This document shows, piece by piece, positions 61,376 through 64,000 of a stretch of DNA of 64,000 bases. Location of the stretch: NCBI GenBank assembly GCA_040385245.1, contig JAZKHT010000007.1, positions 650,852 to 714,851 on the forward strand, given 5' to 3'. The notes beneath the pieces are model-generated. The model saw nothing but the letters and a program-made list of their open reading frames with translations, was not told the origin of the DNA and searched no databases. Source of the DNA: JAZKHT01 sp040385245. GTDB taxonomy: Bacteria > Pseudomonadota > Alphaproteobacteria > Rhodobacterales > Rhodobacteraceae. Numbering within the stretch: position 1 is the first letter of the stretch; each line of letters opens with the position of its first letter. The translations under genes and the position numbers were made by a program.

Positions 61376-61858
61376 TCACATCGGCGGCAGGATGACCGCG
61401 TCGATGACGTGGATCACGCCGTTCGATGCCTCGATATCGGCGGTCGAGATGGTGGCGCCGTTCACTTTGGCCCCGCCGTCAAGCGTGATGGTCACTTCAC
61501 CACCCTGCACGGTCGCGGCCTTCAGGCCTTCGGACAGGTCGGTGGACATCACCTTGCCCGGCACGACGTGGTAGGTCAGAACGGCAACCAGCTTGTCCTT
61601 GTTCTCGGGCTTCAGCAGGTCTTCGACGGTGCCCGCGGGCAGCGCGGCAAAGGCGGCGTCGGTCGGCGCAAACACGGTGAACGGGCCGGGGCCTTTCAGC
61701 GTTTCAACAAGGCCAGCCGCTTCGACGGCGGCGACCAGCGTGGTGAAAGTGCCCGCACCGACGGCGGTGTCGACGATGTCCTTGGAGTGGCCGCCGGCGA
61801 AGGCCGGGGCGGCAAGCATCGTCGCTGCGGTCAGGGCGAGGAAAGTTCTGCGGATCAT
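61376..61858 (-). CDS. Fasciclin (FAS1) domain secreted protein
   Basis: A 160-aa exported protein: signal peptide (RRTFLALTAATMLAAPAFA) and one FAS1 domain with the conserved H1 block TVFAPTDAAFAALPAGTV and YHVVPG. FAS1 proteins act in adhesion or as envelope proteins. ATG 61858 follows GGGAG. Divergent from msrP. Confidence 0.93.
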   Translation of the reverse strand: MIRRTFLALTAATMLAAPAFAGGHSKDIVDTAVGAGTFTTLVAAVEAAGLVETLKGPGPFTVFAPTDAAFAALPAGTVEDLLKPENKDKLVAVLTYHVVPGKVMSTDLSEGLKAATVQGGEVTITLDGGAKVNGATISTADIEASNGVIHVIDAVILPPM

Positions 61859-62065
61859 TGGTGTCACTCCCGTTTGATCATAGCCGTGATTGGCATGCGG
61901 TTTATAGGGAGGGGGCGGGGAATCGGATTTCCATGACATATCCGTCAGGGTGGCTTGTCGTCGGGGCAAAGCGGACTAAGCCTGCGTTCCCGGCGGTTTC
62001 CAATCAACAACCTGTTACGGAATGTTAACCCGCGTGACCGAAACCGGGCGATGTTTCAACGGCGT

Positions 62066-62090
62066 CCCGCAGATGTGAGCGGGTTTGTTT
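62066..62090 (+). terminator. Terminator-like hairpin in the msrP leader
   Basis: CCCGC (62066-62070) with GCGGG (62079-62083) and a T-rich tail TTTGTTT. It lies 56 bases before the msrP start, so it may be an attenuator. Confidence 0.4.
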
Positions 62091-62145
62091 TGCCTTTTTC
62101 CACCAAGCTGCCACCTTTCGCAACAAGCATCGCAAGGGGGGAAGA

Positions 62146-63054
62146 ATGGGTCACAAATTGAACTGGTCGCATGTCACGCCAAAGGACATGTGGATGAACC
62201 GCCGCAGTCTGTTGGCGGGGGCGGGGGCGCTCGCCTTGGCCGGGCCTGCTGCGGCAAACATCCCGGCGGCCAAAAGCGCATTCTCGACGGACGAGGCGCC
62301 CAATTCGCTGGAGGATATCACAAGCTACAACAACTTTTACGAATTCGGCACCGGGAAAGAAGACCCTGCCGCCAACGCGGGCGCGCTGACGGTTGATCCG
62401 TGGTCGATCGTGATCGACGGGCTGGTGGACCGCCCCGGCACCTATGATCTTGCCGATGTCATGAAGGACCAAGCGCTGGAAGAGCGTATCTACCGCTTCC
62501 GCTGCGTCGAGGCGTGGTCGATGGTCGTGCCGTGGATCGGGTTTGAACTGGCCGGTCTGCTGACCCGCATCGGTGTGCAGGCGGGCGCAAAATTCGTCGC
62601 CTTTGAAACGCTGGTCCGGCCCGAGGAGATGCCGGGTCAGAATTCCCGCCTGCTGGAATGGCCCTACCGCGAAGGTCTGCGCCTGGACGAGGCGATGCAT
62701 CCCCTGACGATTCTGGCCACCGGACTGTACGGAGAGGCGATGCCCAAACAGAACGGCGCGCCGATCCGTTTGGTGGTGCCGTGGAAGTACGGATTCAAGT
62801 CTATCAAAAGCATCGTCAGGATCAGTCTGGTCGCCGAACAGCCGCAAGCGACATGGAACATGCTGCAACCCTCGGAATACGGCTTCTACTCCAACGTGAA
62901 CCCCACGGTGGACCACCCAAGATGGAGCCAGGCCAGCGAACGCCGCATTGGCGCGGGGCTGTTTGCCGGGCGTCAGGATACGCTGATGTTCAACGGTTAC
63001 GCCGATCAGGTGGCGGGGCTCTACTCAGGGCAGGATCTGTCAAAGGATTTCTAG
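62146..63054 (+). CDS. msrP: Protein-methionine-sulfoxide reductase catalytic subunit
   Basis: A 302-aa molybdopterin protein with a twin-arginine signal (MNRRSLLAGAGALALAG) and the Mo ligand Cys120 in RFRCVEAW. MsrP with MsrQ repairs oxidised methionines in periplasmic proteins using quinol electrons. Strong ribosome site (AGGGGGG). The Mo cofactor genes mobA/mobB are 10 kb upstream. Confidence 0.94.
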   Translation: MGHKLNWSHVTPKDMWMNRRSLLAGAGALALAGPAAANIPAAKSAFSTDEAPNSLEDITSYNNFYEFGTGKEDPAANAGALTVDPWSIVIDGLVDRPGTYDLADVMKDQALEERIYRFRCVEAWSMVVPWIGFELAGLLTRIGVQAGAKFVAFETLVRPEEMPGQNSRLLEWPYREGLRLDEAMHPLTILATGLYGEAMPKQNGAPIRLVVPWKYGFKSIKSIVRISLVAEQPQATWNMLQPSEYGFYSNVNPTVDHPRWSQASERRIGAGLFAGRQDTLMFNGYADQVAGLYSGQDLSKDF

Positions 63055-63055
63055 G

Positions 63056-63664
63056 GTGGACCGGGTGAACCAATTGTTACGGCGCGTCCCGGCTTGGGCG
63101 GTCTATGCGGGCGGCGTGTTGCCGTTCCTGTGGATTGTCTGGCTGACGGTGACGAACGGCCTTGGCCCCGACCCGGTCAAGGCGATCGAGCTGCGCCTTG
63201 GCCTGCTGGGGTTGCAGTTCCTGCTGGCGTCTCTGTGCGTTACGCCGCTGCGTTGGGCGGGGCTGAACCTGATCCGCTATCGCCGCGCGCTGGGGTTGCT
63301 GGCTTTCTTCTATGTCAGCCTGCACCTGTCAGCATGGATCGTGCTGGATATGGGGCTGCGCTGGCAAGAGATGGCGGCTGATATCGTCAAGCGCTGGTAT
63401 GTGCTGATCGGGATGACCGGATTCGTGGCCATGGTTCCTTTGGCGATCACCTCCAATACCGCGTCGATCCGCCGGATGGGGGCGGCGGCCTGGGGGCGAT
63501 TGCACCGGCTTGCCTATGTGGCGGCACTGGCCGGGGCGATCCATTTCGTGGTGCTGGTCAAGGCCTGGCCACCCGAGCCGCTGCTGTATCTGGGCGCGGT
63601 CCTGTCCCTTCTTGCGATGCGGCTGTGGAAACAGCGCCAACGATGGGTTCCCCGCCCCGCATGA
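63056..63664 (+). CDS. msrQ: Protein-methionine-sulfoxide reductase heme subunit
   Basis: A 202-aa MsrQ, a heme-binding membrane protein passing quinol electrons to MsrP. Predicted helices include LPFLWIVWLTVTNGL, LLAFFYVSLHLSAWIVLDMGL and LAYVAALAGAIHFVVLVK with heme histidines (HLS, HF, HRL). GTG 63056 starts one base after msrP ends, with AAGGA upstream. Confidence 0.92.
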   Translation: MDRVNQLLRRVPAWAVYAGGVLPFLWIVWLTVTNGLGPDPVKAIELRLGLLGLQFLLASLCVTPLRWAGLNLIRYRRALGLLAFFYVSLHLSAWIVLDMGLRWQEMAADIVKRWYVLIGMTGFVAMVPLAITSNTASIRRMGAAAWGRLHRLAYVAALAGAIHFVVLVKAWPPEPLLYLGAVLSLLAMRLWKQRQRWVPRPA

Positions 63665-63789
63665 TGGGACCCCGGCGGTGGATTCTTGCCGCAAGCGGGT
63701 GGCTCTTGTGGCGAAAGTTGCGCCAACCCCAAGATTTTGTGGAAAAATCAGATAAAATGAAAAAAATGCCAAAGGGGTGCTTTTCCCTC

Positions 63790-63818
63790 TTGCGGGTCCG
63801 GCCACCTCTCCGTAAATA
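63790..63818 (+). promoter_or_regulatory. Ribosomal RNA promoter candidate
   Basis: TTGCGG (63790-63795) and TAAATA (63813-63818) with a 17-base spacer. It lies just downstream of an A-rich region and just upstream of the leader of a putative rRNA operon. Confidence 0.65.
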
Positions 63819-63978
63819 CCGCCTCACCGAAGCGAAACAGCGACGGTGACGAAACGAAGCGACGGTTTGAAGACGCGAAAGCGACGACTGAACAGAAGCA
63901 GAATTTCGGAAAATCTTTGGAAGATCAGGCGAGGATGCGCTGGGTAACTGGCGATCTGTACCGTTTGTGCTTTCGGGT

Positions 63979-64000
63979 TGCGCTCTTTGACATTGATAAT
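63979..64000 (+). promoter_or_regulatory. boxA-like antitermination site of the rRNA operon
   Basis: TGCGCTCTTTGACATTGATA closely follows boxA (E. coli TGCTCTTTAACA...), which recruits NusB/NusE for rRNA antitermination. In Rhodobacteraceae this comes shortly before the 16S rRNA gene. Confidence 0.75.

Larger units (their letters stand above)
63665..64000 (+). other. rRNA operon upstream region and leader
   Basis: No ORF is supported. After msrQ an A+T-rich stretch (63730-63770) is a possible UP element; the promoter follows at 63790-63818, then a leader with repeats and a boxA-like sequence at the end. The 16S rRNA gene probably starts right of the window. Confidence 0.7.

Noticed and set aside
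1..64000. Search for tRNA genes, CRISPR arrays, insertion sequences, integrases and phage genes.
   Set aside because: Intergenic gaps show no cloverleaf with a GTTCRANYC loop, no evenly spaced repeats and no transposase motifs by eye; a tRNAscan-SE or IS search would settle it.

Overview
The window is G+C-rich and gene-dense. It looks like an alphaproteobacterial chromosome of the Rhodobacteraceae type (Rhodobacter, Paracoccus, Gemmobacter and relatives). Supporting genes include a TIGR02302/DUF4175 protein, TrcR (DUF1013), DUF1244, COQ9, an aa3-oxidase subunit IV, L-malyl-CoA lyase (ethylmalonyl-CoA pathway), a phaAB pair and many lineage-restricted hypotheticals. I see no integrase, transposase, CRISPR array or tRNA gene.

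Layout. 1-1239 is the 3' end of pheT with its terminator. 1372-7951 is a leftward operon of six poorly characterised genes around an AAA+ ATPase. 8067-12680 carries an M20 peptidase, rpmI-rplT, pyruvate kinase and an N-formylglutamate amidohydrolase-like gene. 12756-16188 has DUF1244, a tiny acidic ORF, and a D-amino-acid operon (dgcN-dgcA-D-amino-acid transaminase) divergent from mcl1. 17788-19063 is accA-sugE. 19702-22003 is ftsE-ftsX-plsC with overlapping stops and starts. 22169-29410 holds a zinc-ribbon membrane protein and a leftward group: argH, three micro-lipoproteins, DUF2834, RidA, lysA and TIGR02302. 29433-34395 has a TlpA-like thioredoxin, tag, a degenerate EAL protein and phaA-phaB.

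34524-44826 contains a DMT exporter, an RNA methyltransferase, polyprenyl diphosphate synthase, ispE, a TPR lipoprotein-like protein, ETF-QO, greA and a Sua5/TsaC protein. 44955-48131 is an acyl-CoA dehydrogenase, a frameshifted MBL hydrolase and a DUF6173-like gene, all overlapping. 48128-49358 is a Hint-like gene plus an IclR-like regulator, followed by a 775-bp intergenic region. 50134-54537 has cytochrome oxidase subunit IV, a lipoprotein, azlCD, mobA, a mobB fusion and a GNAT gene. 54697-60537 has mscL, ald with a divergent lrp-like gene, rpsU, coq9, a quinone oxidoreductase, RNase T2 and trcR. 60598-61330 is an A+T-rich islet with one ORFan. 61376-63664 has a fasciclin protein and msrPQ. 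The right edge (63790-64000) carries an rRNA promoter, leader and boxA, so a 16S gene probably starts just outside.

Functionally the window is mainly core metabolism: isoprenoid/quinone supply (polyprenyl synthase, ispE, coq9, ETF-QO), carbon storage and C2 assimilation (phaAB, mcl1, accA), amino-acid and D-amino-acid turnover, and molybdenum cofactor use (mobA/mobB fusion feeding enzymes such as MsrP). The least explained parts are the AAA+ operon, the micro-lipoprotein chain, the frameshifted MBL gene, the Hint-like/regulator pair and the A+T-rich islet.
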